This document shows positions 17,750 to 27,291 of a DNA stretch of 64,000 bases, one piece after another (the first letter of the stretch is position 1; every line of letters begins with the position of its first letter). Under the pieces are notes generated by a model. The model was not told the DNA's origin, searched no databases, and worked only from the letters and a program-made list of their open reading frames with translations. Source of the stretch: Thermogemmatispora sp042408735. Its GTDB lineage: Bacteria > Chloroflexota > Ktedonobacteria > Ktedonobacterales > Ktedonobacteraceae. The stretch spans positions 1 through 64,000 of the forward strand of contig NZ_JBHOQV010000187.1 of the NCBI RefSeq assembly GCF_042408735.1, in the 5' to 3' direction. Made by a program: the position numbers and the translations under genes.

Positions 17750-17796
17750 CTGTTCCTCTCAAGATCGACTCGGCAGATGGTAGGCGATCTGCTCCT

Positions 17797-17826
17797 ATTC
17801 TAAGGCACAACCATGCTCTTCGTAAA
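17797..17826 (-). promoter_or_regulatory. Promoter of the trypsin-TIR gene
   Basis: On the minus strand TTTACG (17826-17821), 18-base spacer, TAGAAT (17802-17797). It would give a leader of about 40 bases. Confidence 0.5.
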
Positions 17827-17981
17827 GAGCCATCTCTGCCCCTCTTTTGAACGGGCCGGCGAACTCTGTTTCGGGGGAGGGAGGAAAGGGGTTGGCCGAA
17901 GAGAGATAGACGCCCAAGGGGAAGCGTGCTAGACTAGGACCCGAAACACTGGGACAAGAGAAGGAAAAGGAGGCGCAAGGC

Positions 17982-19007
17982 GTGTATCCCTGGTCGCATG
18001 ACTTCAAGGGACGTTTTGACGAAGTGACCTTTGAGAGCCAGGTCCTCAAAGACAATCCTCTGGGTGATCCCTATCAGCGCCCGCTCTGGATCTACCTGCC
18101 GCCTGGCTACGACGAGCAGCCGGAGCGGCGCTACCCCAGCATCTATTTGATTCAGGGTCTGACGGGCCAGCTCGACATGTGGCGCAATCGCTCGGCTTTT
18201 CGGCGGAACTTTCCCGAGCTGGCCGACGAGCTGTTTGCCAGGGGGGAAGCCCCGCCATGCATCCTTGTCTGGGTCGACTGCTGGACCTCCCTGGGGGGAA
18301 GCCAGTTTCTGGACTCGCCCGCCGTTGGGCGCTACCACACCTATCTCTGCGATGAAATTGTCCCCTGGGTCGATGCTCACTATCGTACGCTGGCCGCCCG
18401 GGAACACCGGGGGATTGCCGGCAAATCGAGCGGCGGCTATGGCGCTATGGTCACTCCCATGTTGCGGCCCGATCTGTGGGGAGGCCTGGCAACCCACGCC
18501 GGCGATGCTCTCTTCGAGGTCTGTTATCAGCGCGACTTTGCCAAGGTTGCCCGCGCGCTGCGCGATCACTATGGTGGTTCCTACGAGCGCTTCTGGCAGG
18601 ACTTCCGTAGTCGGCCAGCCTTCACGAAGGAGAGCGATGCCGATCTGCTCAACATTTGGTGCATGGCAGCCTGCTACTCGGCAGATCTGGATGGCACGGT
18701 GCATTTGCCGTTCGACATTGCCAGCGGTCAACTGATCCCCGATGTCTGGGAGCGCTGGCTGGCCTGGGACCCGGTACGGATGGTTCCCCTGCATGCCGAG
18801 GCGCTGCGCTCGATGCGGGCCATCTACATCGATGCGGGCAAGCGTGATGAGTACTATCTCGATCTGGGTGCGGAGGCTTTTCGCCAGGCCCTGGCCCAGA
18901 TTGGCGTTACCGATGTCTTCTTCGAGCTGTTCGATGGGCGACACGGCGGGATCGAATACCGCTATCCTCTGAGCCTGAAATACCTGGCTGAGCGGCTCTC
19001 TCCTTGA
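17982..19007 (+). CDS. Alpha/beta-hydrolase, esterase family
   Basis: 341 residues of the putative esterase (Esterase D / Fes-like) family. The nucleophile elbow is G147-K-S149-S-G151 in GIAGKSSGGYGAM; the N-terminus has RPLWIYLPPGYDEQPERRYPSIYLIQG, typical of this group; a late histidine in FDGRHGGIEYRYP is the likely third triad member. There is no signal peptide, so it is probably cytoplasmic. The GTG start is preceded by AGGAGG. The substrate is unknown. Confidence 0.85.
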   Translation: MYPWSHDFKGRFDEVTFESQVLKDNPLGDPYQRPLWIYLPPGYDEQPERRYPSIYLIQGLTGQLDMWRNRSAFRRNFPELADELFARGEAPPCILVWVDCWTSLGGSQFLDSPAVGRYHTYLCDEIVPWVDAHYRTLAAREHRGIAGKSSGGYGAMVTPMLRPDLWGGLATHAGDALFEVCYQRDFAKVARALRDHYGGSYERFWQDFRSRPAFTKESDADLLNIWCMAACYSADLDGTVHLPFDIASGQLIPDVWERWLAWDPVRMVPLHAEALRSMRAIYIDAGKRDEYYLDLGAEAFRQALAQIGVTDVFFELFDGRHGGIEYRYPLSLKYLAERLSP

Positions 19008-19163
19008 GAAGCAGAGCGGCAGCACCAGCGCGAGGATGCTGCCCTCTCTGTTCCCGGAAAGCCGTGCTGCCTGGCTCGCTCGCTGGTCTGATGGTCTCGC
19101 TACCTGCCTTACCAGACTGGTCAGCCTGGCCTGGACTCAGTGACGACGGGCACTCGGGCTGGC

Positions 19164-19811
19164 TTAGATCCCGAGGGGCTTACGCAGGTGCCGCCTTGCG
19201 GAGCTGAGGGCGGCCTGATAGCGCCGCCGCTCCGCCTGGCTCCGCGGCGAGGGGATCTGCTCGGGATCCAGGCCCGCCTGGCGCAGCGCTACGATGACGG
19301 GCTGCAATTCAAAGCCACACTCGCGAATGCGCCAGAGAACCGCCGCCCGCTCGCTGGCTGGCAGGCTGGCGATAGCTCGAATGTAAGGCGCGAGGCGCTC
19401 TGCGGGGAACTCCTGCAGCTCGCATTCGTAGGCCGGGTCACGGGCTCCCTCGTTTGTGGCCACGCACTGCTCGCTGAGCGCAACGACCTCGGACTGCTCA
19501 GCCTCCAGAGGAAGAGGCGTTGCATGACGACGGCGGCGCCGGAGGGCATCACGCACCCGATTGCGAATAACGATGCGGATCAAGAAGGCAGGTCTGCGCA
19601 GAGGCCCTTTTCGGCTCATCTTCAGAAGAGCGATGCGCACCTCCTGGCTTTCGTCCTGGTAGAGAGCTTCCAGGTCCTCGCGCTGGCTATGGCCGGCACG
19701 CGAGAAGTAGTAACGTACCTGGGCCATGATCTGAGCGTCATAGGAACGCACCAGGGCATCCTCGGAGTCGCTATCGGCGGCAGAGACCCCGAGCGAAGTT
19801 GCTGGATTCAC
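19164..19811 (-). CDS. Sigma-70-like (ECF-type) factor, divergent
   Basis: 215 residues. The N-terminal half (about 20-100) resembles sigma region 2: HSQREDLEALYQDESQEVRIALLKM followed by FLIRIVIRNRVRDALRRRRR, where the basic stretch would contact the -10. The C-terminal part (about 135-210) resembles region 4 but is degenerate (SLPASERAAVLWRIRECG, then AALSSARRHLRKPLG). The GTG start has AAGGAGGAG just upstream. It is divergent from the HTH/NB-ARC/WD40 gene and shares a 490-base control region with it. It may be a sigma factor or a sigma-derived DNA-binding protein; no anti-sigma gene is adjacent. Confidence 0.6.
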   Translation of the reverse strand: MNPATSLGVSAADSDSEDALVRSYDAQIMAQVRYYFSRAGHSQREDLEALYQDESQEVRIALLKMSRKGPLRRPAFLIRIVIRNRVRDALRRRRRHATPLPLEAEQSEVVALSEQCVATNEGARDPAYECELQEFPAERLAPYIRAIASLPASERAAVLWRIRECGFELQPVIVALRQAGLDPEQIPSPRSQAERRRYQAALSSARRHLRKPLGI

Positions 19812-19825
19812 GCTTCTCCTCCTTC

Positions 19826-19853
19826 AAGCGAGCAAACAAGCAAGCAAACCAGT
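19826..19853. repeat. Tetranucleotide-phased tract
   Basis: Seven tetrads in phase: AAGC GAGC AAAC AAGC, then AAGC AAAC CAGT. It lies just upstream of the sigma-like gene. Confidence 0.55.
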
Positions 19854-20100
19854 CGGCACGCATCGTAGGCGATGCCTGTTCTGTCTGTTCCATGTTGGAG
19901 CCGGGGAATCCAGCCTGCTCCTTGCTGGGCCAGGCCAGGTCGGCCATCGAGATGACCAGCAAGCAAGAAGTTGGGAAGGAGAACAACCTGCTGCCTGCTC
20001 AGGTCGGCCGGCGACGAGGTGAGATCGCGGGCGTCGAGGCTCCTGGAATCGTCGCCTGCCGGTTCTATAGTGGCGTCTGAGAGTTTAGTGAACACCAGTT

Positions 20101-20144
20101 TGTTCTCTAGAGAACAGTATACAATGTTCATCGAAGTTTTTCAA
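20101..20144 (-). promoter_or_regulatory. Minus-strand promoter with palindromic operator
   Basis: On the minus strand TTGAAA (20144-20139), 17-base spacer, TATACT (20121-20116). Directly after the -10, covering the expected start point, is the 16-base perfect palindrome TGTTCTCTAGAGAACA (20101-20116). A repressor bound there would block this promoter, which reads towards the sigma-like gene. Further GTTC/GAAC half-sites are scattered nearby. Confidence 0.65.
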
Positions 20145-20218
20145 GGTTCTTGAGAAGAGAGCAAGAAGAAGCGACGTTCATTATGGTCTTGTTGAACAGA
20201 GAGAGAACGGCGCTCCTC

Positions 20219-20247
20219 TTTACAGGAGTGCACTTCTGTTCTATACT
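20219..20247 (+). promoter_or_regulatory. Promoter of the HTH/NB-ARC/WD40 gene
   Basis: TTTACA (20219-20224), 17-base spacer, TATACT (20242-20247), about 55 bases before the ATG. The -35 is flanked by CTCCT / AGGAG, an inverted repeat that could be bound by a regulator, possibly the HTH protein itself. Confidence 0.6.
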
Positions 20248-20301
20248 ACCCAGTAGGGCAATCGAGGATAACCCGCCGTGGTGGGCAGAGAAGAGGTTGC
20301 G

Positions 20302-23300
20302 ATGGCTGAAAACCGACAAGCTCCCGCGAGCGCCGTGGCCATTGGAACGCGCATGCGCACCCTGCGCCAGCAGAAGGGGAAGAGCCTGAGCGAGTTGGCC
20401 CGCGCGGTGGGCTATTCGAAGAGTTATTTATCCGCTGTTGAGAACAATGTGACCTTGCCCTCGCGCCAGCTCCTGGAGGGGTATGAGCGGGCGCTGCAGC
20501 TGCGCGGCGGAGAGCTAGTTGAGGTTCTCCTTGGGGAGCAGTTAGAGCAGCTCCCGCGTGGACGGCGGCGGGCGGCCTCCACGCTGGCTCAGTCCTTCCC
20601 TCCTATAGTCTCCGCCTCTGCGGCCTCGCTGCCGCGCTGCGATCTTGAGGAGGCCCCCTATGTCTCCCGTCTCTATGGCCGCGATGAAGAGCAAGAGCTG
20701 CTTTGGCGCTGGGTGATGCAGGAGCGCTGTCGCCTGATTGCAATTGTGGGAATAGGAGGGGTAGGCAAAACTGCCCTGGCGGCGGCTCTGGTTCAGCGTC
20801 TTCGCAGCTCCTCCCCCTTTCGGGGCCTGCTCTGGCTCTCGCTGCACGCTCCCCTGTCCCGTAGACGCCTGCTCGATCGCTGTTTGCGCTTCATCCTCGG
20901 CGAGCAGGCCCATCAGCCGGGGGTCCTTCCCGAGAGCGAGGAGGATCGCCTGAAGCTGCTGATCCAGCGGCTGGAAGAGGAGCCTTTCCTGCTGGTCCTC
21001 GATGACTTCGATTCGCTGCTGCAGAGCGGGGCTCTGGCGGGCCAGTATAAGGAGGATTACAAGGGCTACGAGGAGCTGCTTTATCTGTTGGGAAGCCATC
21101 CCTTGCAGAGCTGTGTAGTTTTAACCAGCCGCGAGAAGCCTAATGGCATCCCTCTGCAAGAGGGAAAGGATGCCCCAGTACGCACGATGACCCTGGCCGG
21201 GGTTTCTCCTGAAGCTGGTCGCCTCCTGCTGGCCGGTGAGGGGCTGGAGGGCGATGACGGGCACTGGGCCGAGTTTATTCGACGCTATGCCGGCAATCCT
21301 CTGGCTCTGAAGCTGGTCTCTCCCACAATTCGCGAGGTCTTTGATCGCCAGATTGCCCGCTTTCTCGAGCAGGAGGTGCTGGTCCTTCAGGGCATCAGGG
21401 ACCTGCTCGATAAGCAGTTTGAGCGTCTGACGCCCGATGAGCGCGATGTCCTCTACTGGCTGGCGATTGGGCGCGAGGTGGTGACGCTCTCCGAGCTGCT
21501 GGAGGACCGCCTGGCGCGCACACCCAAAGGGGCCTTGCTGGAGGTGCTCAAGTCGCTGCGCTATCGTTCGCTGGTCGAGGTGCGCGGTGCCGCTGGCTAT
21601 ACTCTTCAGCCGGTAATCTGTGAGTATGTTACGGAGCGTCTGGTGCAGCATGTGGCCGCCGAGCTTCTCCAGGAGCGACCTCTCTCTCTGCTGCAGAGCC
21701 ACGCCCTCCTGAAGGCCCAGGCGCGGGACTATATTCGCGAGGACCAGGGGCGCGCTATTCTGGAGCCGTTAGCCCGTATTTTGCGCACCGCCAAAGGGCA
21801 GGCCGGCTGTGAGCAGCTCTTGCGCTCTCTCTTGGCTCGACTGGAGCGCAATAAGCCGGGCTATGCCGCTGGCAACCTTCTCAATCTGCTGCTCCACTTG
21901 CAGTGTGATCTGCGTGGCTGGGACTTCTCCGGCCTGGCGGTCTGGCAGGCCAATCTTCGGGGCAAGGCCTTGCCCAACGTCAATTTCGCCTGGGCCGATC
22001 TGACAGGTTCGGCCTTCACCGAGATCTTCGGCAGCATTCTGTCGGTAGCCCTCAGTCCCGATGGCTCGCTGCTGGCGCTTGGCACAACGACTTGTGAGAT
22101 CCGCATCTTTCGTCTGCGCGACTATGCTCCCCTCGTGACCTGCCAGGGGCACGCCGACTGGGTGCGCTCGGTCCTCTTTAGCCCCGATGGACGCATGGTG
22201 ATTAGCGGTAGTGAGGATGGGACGATCCGCCTCTGGGATGTGGAAACTGGCCAGTGTCTGCAGACCTTGCACGGTCATGGCGAGCGTATCTATTCGATCG
22301 CCGTCAGCGCCGATGGTGGCCTGCTCGCCAGTGGCGGCGGCGACCAGACCGTGCGTCTCTGGCGCATTGAAGGGACCTCGGGCCTCACCGAGTGCGTGCG
22401 CGTGCTCTCCGGCCCGGACCTGAGCGGCAGAATCTATGCCGTTGCTTTCACTCCCGATGGCAGGCTGATCAGCGGCGGGGAGGATGCCATCGTCCGCCTC
22501 TGGGATGTCGAGAGTGGTTCCTGCCTGGCCCGGCTTGATGGCCACAGCCGTGGCATCTGGTCGCTGGCGCTCAGCCGTGATGGCCGGCTGCTCGCTTGTG
22601 GAGGCGAAGAGCAGATTATGCTCTGGGATCTGACTTCGTTATCGCTCGTTGCCTCCTGGAAGGCTCACCGCGACCTGGTCTACGCTCTCTCCTTTAGCAG
22701 CGATGGGTGCCTGCTGGCCAGCGCAGGGGGTGACCGCCTCTTGCGTCTGTGGAGTGTGGCGGAACGCTCGTGCCTCAAGACGTTGGAGGGACACAGCCGG
22801 CGGGTCTATTCCCTGGCCCTGAGTGCCGATGATCGCACCCTGGTCAGCGGCAGCGACGATCAAACGGTGCGCTTCTGGGATCTCGACCGCGGGCGCTGCA
22901 TGCGCATGCTGCAGGGCTACAGCAGTCAGGTGCGCACGGTGGCCACAAGCCCTGATGGCCAACTGTTCGCCAGCGGAGGCGATGATGGCCAGGTGCGCCT
23001 CTGGGACCTGACGAAGTTGCGCTGCTTGCGGACGCTGGAGGGCCATACGGCCAGCGTGTGGACAGTGACTTTTGATCGGCAGGGCCGGCTTCTGGCTAGC
23101 AGTAGCGAGGATGGTACGGTGCGCCTCTGGCAGGTAGAGACAGGCCAATGCTTCAGGATTCTCAGAGGTCATGCGGCCCGTGTCTACATGGTGGCCTTCT
23201 CTCCCGATGGGTCGCTGCTGGCCAGTGGGGGCGCCGATCGAACGTTGCGCATTTGGGAGGTGGCCACTGGCCAGTGCCTGCATGTTCTGCGCGAGCATCG

Positions 23301-23952
23301 CGGACGTGTCTACGCGGTGGCCTATAGTCCCGATGGTCGCCTTCTGGTGAGCGGCGCCGAGGATCAGACGATCTGCCTGTGGGATACCCGCGACTATCGC
23401 TGTCTGCGTAAGCTCTCTGCTCATATCGGGGCGATCTATACGCTGACCATCAGTCCCGATGGCCGCTGGTTGATCACGGCGGGGGCCGATCAGATGCTGC
23501 GTCTCTGGGATCTGGCTCAACTAGAGGAGGGCCTCCCACGGGCTTTGCTTGCCGGGCATAGACAGCCCGTCTGGACGCTGGCGGTGAGTCCCGATAGTCG
23601 CCTGTTGGCCAGTGGGGGGAACGATCAGCTCGTTTGCCTCTGGGACCTGGAGAGCGGTGAGCTGCTGAAGATCTTGAATCGCTTCGATTATCGCATTCGC
23701 GAGATTGCTTTTAGCCGTGGCGAGCAGCCCGTGTTGCTGGTAGCCGGCGGCCATACGGGAACAATCGAGGTCTGGGATGTGGAGCGTGCTCTGCGCGTCC
23801 GCGTCCTGCGCGGCGACCGACCCTACGAGGGCATGAACATCTACGCCGCAACCGGCCTCTCGCTCTCGCAGCGCTCTATCCTGCGCTCACTGGGGGCTGT
23901 CGAGAACCCGGTTGAGAAACCGACGCTGGCAGAGGGAGGCGATAAGCGCTGA
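20302..23952 (+). CDS. XRE-type HTH / NB-ARC ATPase / WD40 STAND protein
   Basis: 1216 residues with four modules. An XRE helix-turn-helix (about 10-65: MRTLRQQKGKSLSELARAVGYSKSYLSAVE) is followed by a STAND/NB-ARC ATPase with Walker A GIGGVGKTAL near 150, Walker B LLVLDDFDSLL near 230 and a winged-helix region around 370-450. A short pentapeptide-like segment (about 535-565, WQANLRGKALPNVNFAWADL) leads to fourteen WD40 repeats (about 575-1180), enough for two seven-blade propellers. STAND proteins sense a ligand through the repeats and oligomerise on ATP binding; the HTH suggests a transcriptional or DNA-associated output. I chose the ATG at 20302 (AAGAGG upstream) over GTG 20278. Confidence 0.9.
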   Translation: MAENRQAPASAVAIGTRMRTLRQQKGKSLSELARAVGYSKSYLSAVENNVTLPSRQLLEGYERALQLRGGELVEVLLGEQLEQLPRGRRRAASTLAQSFPPIVSASAASLPRCDLEEAPYVSRLYGRDEEQELLWRWVMQERCRLIAIVGIGGVGKTALAAALVQRLRSSSPFRGLLWLSLHAPLSRRRLLDRCLRFILGEQAHQPGVLPESEEDRLKLLIQRLEEEPFLLVLDDFDSLLQSGALAGQYKEDYKGYEELLYLLGSHPLQSCVVLTSREKPNGIPLQEGKDAPVRTMTLAGVSPEAGRLLLAGEGLEGDDGHWAEFIRRYAGNPLALKLVSPTIREVFDRQIARFLEQEVLVLQGIRDLLDKQFERLTPDERDVLYWLAIGREVVTLSELLEDRLARTPKGALLEVLKSLRYRSLVEVRGAAGYTLQPVICEYVTERLVQHVAAELLQERPLSLLQSHALLKAQARDYIREDQGRAILEPLARILRTAKGQAGCEQLLRSLLARLERNKPGYAAGNLLNLLLHLQCDLRGWDFSGLAVWQANLRGKALPNVNFAWADLTGSAFTEIFGSILSVALSPDGSLLALGTTTCEIRIFRLRDYAPLVTCQGHADWVRSVLFSPDGRMVISGSEDGTIRLWDVETGQCLQTLHGHGERIYSIAVSADGGLLASGGGDQTVRLWRIEGTSGLTECVRVLSGPDLSGRIYAVAFTPDGRLISGGEDAIVRLWDVESGSCLARLDGHSRGIWSLALSRDGRLLACGGEEQIMLWDLTSLSLVASWKAHRDLVYALSFSSDGCLLASAGGDRLLRLWSVAERSCLKTLEGHSRRVYSLALSADDRTLVSGSDDQTVRFWDLDRGRCMRMLQGYSSQVRTVATSPDGQLFASGGDDGQVRLWDLTKLRCLRTLEGHTASVWTVTFDRQGRLLASSSEDGTVRLWQVETGQCFRILRGHAARVYMVAFSPDGSLLASGGADRTLRIWEVATGQCLHVLREHRGRVYAVAYSPDGRLLVSGAEDQTICLWDTRDYRCLRKLSAHIGAIYTLTISPDGRWLITAGADQMLRLWDLAQLEEGLPRALLAGHRQPVWTLAVSPDSRLLASGGNDQLVCLWDLESGELLKILNRFDYRIREIAFSRGEQPVLLVAGGHTGTIEVWDVERALRVRVLRGDRPYEGMNIYAATGLSLSQRSILRSLGAVENPVEKPTLAEGGDKR

Positions 23953-24699
23953 AAGCAGCTTGGAAGGCAGAGCGGCGATTCTGTGGGCCGCCAGATCGGC
24001 CAAATCGGCTGGTCTGCCCTTTTGTCCGCCCCATTTCCGGTGATGACCCACCCAGGTAGAGGCTGCTGAGATCCTCTTCCAGCCTCCTGCCAGCCTGCCG
24101 CTGGCAGGCTAACCGCAGAAGCGCCTGGCCTTGTTTTGCTGGTCACTGGCTGCCGACTCTTGATACCCGCGTTTCGCCAACGCTCGCTGCTGACTGGCAA
24201 GGACTCCACATAGCTTCCTGAAGCTGATGTCTGGCAGCGCTGTACCTCCTCAACAGAGGAAGTGAGCATCTGGCCAATCCGCTGGCTGGGGTTGGCAACT
24301 GTCCTGCCATCACCTGTGGGTAAAACCCGCTTATTCAGAATCCCCAGGATCTTGCTGACCTCTCTGCCGGAAAGAGAATCTGGTCAGCCAGCCATAGTCA
24401 TTCTCTCTGAAGACGCCCGATATAGGTATCTTACATACTTAACTATACAAGTACTATCCATAAATGGAATTACTTGTGAAATGTCTACGTTGTCTGAAAT
24501 AATAGAAAAGTGGCACAGGAGCGAAGAACGCCTGAGAGGACCTGGCCGGCGCTGGCGGCTCAGAGATATCAACGGCCTGGAACTTCTGATATAATGGGTA
24601 CCCACTCTGGAGCATCGAATCGTTCGGTAGACTGATAAGAGATCTATCATGGAAATGTGGGATGCCTGCCTGGCTGGCTGGGCATCCAGGAGGCAGCAC
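23953..24699. other. Long spacer before glutamine synthetase
   Basis: A 747-base stretch with no credible gene. It includes an AT-rich patch (about 24400-24520) unlike its surroundings, with a possible promoter TTGTGA (24474-24479), 18 bases, AATAAT (24498-24503). A stronger candidate is nearer the gene and is entered separately. Confidence 0.45.
24587..24595 (+). promoter_or_regulatory. Extended -10 promoter of glutamine synthetase
   Basis: TGATATAAT, an extended -10 (TGnTATAAT), with no good -35. It would give a leader of about 98 bases before the ATG at 24700. Confidence 0.5.
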
Positions 24700-26091
24700 A
24701 TGGCGGAGCAGCAGGATCAGGCATTGGTGACGCAGGTGATGGAGACCATCGAAAGGGAGCGGGTGCGCTTCGTCAACCTGGAGTTCACCGACGTTGTTGG
24801 CATGGCCAAGTGTGTCACCATTCCGGTGGAGCAGTTCCCCGATTGTCTTGAGCGCGGCAAGTGGTTTGACGGCTCCTCAATCGAGGCCTTTGCGCGCGTC
24901 GCCGAGAGTGATATGTATCTCTTCCCCGATCTACGTACTTTTACCGTCCTCCCGGTACATGTACGGCCCCAGGCGCTCAACCGTGAGATCGCCGACCAGA
25001 TGGAGGCTGGCGATGTTGTGGCTCGCGTCATCTGTAACGTCATGACGCCGGATGGGGAGGCGTTCGAGGGTGATCCGCGCGCCACACTCTTGCGTTCGTT
25101 AAAGCTGGCTGAGTCGCTGGGCTATCGCTTTCAGGTAGCGCCCGAGCTGGAATTTTTCCTCCTGCGTTTCGACGACAGCGGACCGACCCCGTTGCCGCAC
25201 GATCGTGGGGGCTACTTTGATCTCTCGACCGATCTAGCGGCTACCGTCAGGCGCCAGATGGTGCACGCTCTGCAGCAGATGGGCATTGTTATCGAGGCCA
25301 GCCACCACGAAGTCGCGGCGGGCCAGCACGAGCTTGATTTCCAGGCCGGCGATGCCCTCTACATTGCTGATAGCCTGATGACCGCCAAATATGTCCTGAA
25401 GGCCATTGCCGCTCAGCACGGCCTCTACGCTACCTTTCTCCCCAAGCCCTTCTACAATATTAGTGGCTCGGGCCTCCATACTCACCAGCAGCTCATCGAT
25501 ATTAAGACGGGGAAGAACGCTTTCTTCGATGAGCACGGTGAATATGGCCTTTCTGAAGTTGGCTGCCATTTCCTGGCCGGTCAGCTTGCCCACGCCCGCG
25601 GCATGTGCGCCATCGTCGCTCCGCTTGTCAACTCCTATAAGCGCCTCGTGCCGGGCTATGAGGCGCCTGTCTATGTCAATTGGGGGCGAGTCAATCGTGA
25701 GGCTTTGATCCGTGTGCCACGCCCTGGCAAGGACCCACAGCTTTCAGCACGCATCGAGCTGCGTAGCTGCGATCCGAGCTGCAACCCCTACCTGGCCCTG
25801 GCGGTCATGCTCCGCGCCGGACTGGACGGCATTCAGCATCGTTTGCCTTTGCCGCCAGCTATGGATGAGAGCCTCTTCCTGCGCGATGAGGGCGAGCCAC
25901 TCAGCCGCCTGTCTCGCCTGCCAGCTACCCTGGGCGAGGCCCTCGATGATCTGCGCCAGGACGCCCTGATCCGCGATACTCTCGGCGACCTGATCTATGA
26001 GGGCTTCCTGGAGGCCAAATCGATCGAATGGAACGAGTACCGCAAGCACGTCCATCCCTGGGAACTGGAGCGCTATTTGCCGATCTTTTGA
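24700..26091 (+). CDS. glnA: Glutamine synthetase, type I
   Basis: 463 residues. It condenses glutamate and ammonia to glutamine using ATP. Motifs in order: FDGSSIEAFA, the metal-binding APELEFFLL, ASHHEVAAGQHELDF, NISGSGLHTHQQL, RLVPGYEAPVYVNWG and RIELRSCDPSCNPYLALAVMLRAGLDGI. The tyrosine loop that is adenylylated in the GSI-beta group (NLYDLP) is missing; the corresponding segment is RLPLPPAMDESLFL, so adenylylation control is unlikely. CCAGGAGG (24686-24693) sets the start at 24700. Some type I relatives act on other amines, so the symbol is by similarity. Confidence 0.85.
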   Translation: MAEQQDQALVTQVMETIERERVRFVNLEFTDVVGMAKCVTIPVEQFPDCLERGKWFDGSSIEAFARVAESDMYLFPDLRTFTVLPVHVRPQALNREIADQMEAGDVVARVICNVMTPDGEAFEGDPRATLLRSLKLAESLGYRFQVAPELEFFLLRFDDSGPTPLPHDRGGYFDLSTDLAATVRRQMVHALQQMGIVIEASHHEVAAGQHELDFQAGDALYIADSLMTAKYVLKAIAAQHGLYATFLPKPFYNISGSGLHTHQQLIDIKTGKNAFFDEHGEYGLSEVGCHFLAGQLAHARGMCAIVAPLVNSYKRLVPGYEAPVYVNWGRVNREALIRVPRPGKDPQLSARIELRSCDPSCNPYLALAVMLRAGLDGIQHRLPLPPAMDESLFLRDEGEPLSRLSRLPATLGEALDDLRQDALIRDTLGDLIYEGFLEAKSIEWNEYRKHVHPWELERYLPIF

Positions 26092-26185
26092 GTCCGGAGA
26101 AGAAGAGCGCCATGCCCTCTACGAGCCTGAAGCTTGAAAAAGAAGAACGCTGGCGAGTCTGTTGGCGGCTGGCCACGATGCTACA

Positions 26186-26223
26186 AGCGGCCCGGAGCCG
26201 GCACCAGGCCGCTCCGGACCGCT
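26186..26223. terminator. Hairpin between convergent genes
   Basis: AGCGG-C-CCGGAGC (26186-26198) pairs with GCTCCGG-A-CCGCT (26211-26223), a long stem with one small bulge. It lies downstream of glutamine synthetase. The trailing sequence is only mildly T-rich. Confidence 0.4.
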
Positions 26224-26368
26224 TGCTCCTTTATCTGGGCATGCCTTGAACTGGCTGGCGGATTGGAGCGCCACAAAGCAGAGTTGGACGCGCCGAGGGG
26301 CTCGAGACCCATATCGTCGCGGTTCCTGCTGGCCGCCTGCCCATCTCTGCCCGTTATCGCGGCCCGCC

Positions 26369-27181
26369 CTACTTTCCCACAAAGGCCACCAGGCGGCAGA
26401 AGGCCGCCTCGCCCCCGTTAAACTTCCACGGGAAGCAGCCGATCCAGACACGCTGGTCCAGGACCTCGTCGATCATGCCGCCAGCGTTCTCAACGTGGAA
26501 AACCCCGTGAGGAAAGAGATCGTAATGCATCAGTTGCAGATCCTCCTCGGGCCAGATCTCTTCCAGAGGACGCCCCAGCTTCTCGGCGCACCTGGCCGCC
26601 AGGTCTGGGCGAATCTTGCGGATGACGGTGTTCATGGGATGATCCATTGAGCCGGCGTCGATGGCAAACCAGGAAATCTTTCGGTCAAGCACCCACTGCA
26701 CGAATTCCCGCGTTGGGCCAGGATGCTTCACAAAATAGCGTGTCTCGTCCGGTTGAGTCTCGCCGTACCAGTTGCTGGGATAATACTTGTGGTAACCGGT
26801 ATGCACGACCACGATATCGCCAGGCTCGATGCGCAGGCCAGTCTTGCGCTCCCATTCCTCGAAGTGGGCCGAGGTATAGATATCGTAGTCGCCGATGCCC
26901 ATCGCCTCCAGATCAACCACGACCCCTGGTCCCACCAGCTTTTCCAGCGGGATGCTCCCGATATCCTGGCCATTCGTAATAAAATGCAGAGGGGCATCAA
27001 GGTGCGTGCCCACGTGCAGGGTTGAGGCAATATGCTGGCCCCCTACTTTATCAAAAGCCACGCGCTTGATCCATTTGACCGTCGGCCCCTCGTAGGTCGC
27101 AAAGCCGGGCGTATGGATGTCCCAGTTTTGAGAAAGGTCAAGCACGCGCACATTGCTCAGATCAATCGGACTAAAAGGCAT
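26369..27181 (-). CDS. Cyclase family (KynB-like) metal hydrolase
   Basis: 270 residues of the cyclase / kynurenine-formamidase-like family of metal-dependent hydrolases. The signature HxGTHxDxPxHF is intact as LHVGTHLDAPLHFITNG (about 57-73), and GDIVVVHTGYHKYY and FAIDAGSMDHPMN fit the rest of the fold. GGAGGAAAGCGG precedes the ATG. There are no kynurenine-pathway neighbours, so the natural substrate is uncertain. It is convergent with glutamine synthetase. Confidence 0.85.
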   Translation of the reverse strand: MPFSPIDLSNVRVLDLSQNWDIHTPGFATYEGPTVKWIKRVAFDKVGGQHIASTLHVGTHLDAPLHFITNGQDIGSIPLEKLVGPGVVVDLEAMGIGDYDIYTSAHFEEWERKTGLRIEPGDIVVVHTGYHKYYPSNWYGETQPDETRYFVKHPGPTREFVQWVLDRKISWFAIDAGSMDHPMNTVIRKIRPDLAARCAEKLGRPLEEIWPEEDLQLMHYDLFPHGVFHVENAGGMIDEVLDQRVWIGCFPWKFNGGEAAFCRLVAFVGK

Positions 27182-27291
27182 CCGCTTTCCTCCAGCACAG
27201 CAGAGTGAAATCTATTATGCTACAGCAGCGGCGTTAATTGGAGCTGACTCGCGCGGTGGGCGCCGGCAGTCAGTCGGTCAGAGTTCCTCCC

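Noticed and set aside
24262..24594. A 110-codon frame before glutamine synthetase
   Set aside because: It spans an AT-rich patch with candidate promoters and ends at the extended -10; no family-like pattern or ribosome site.
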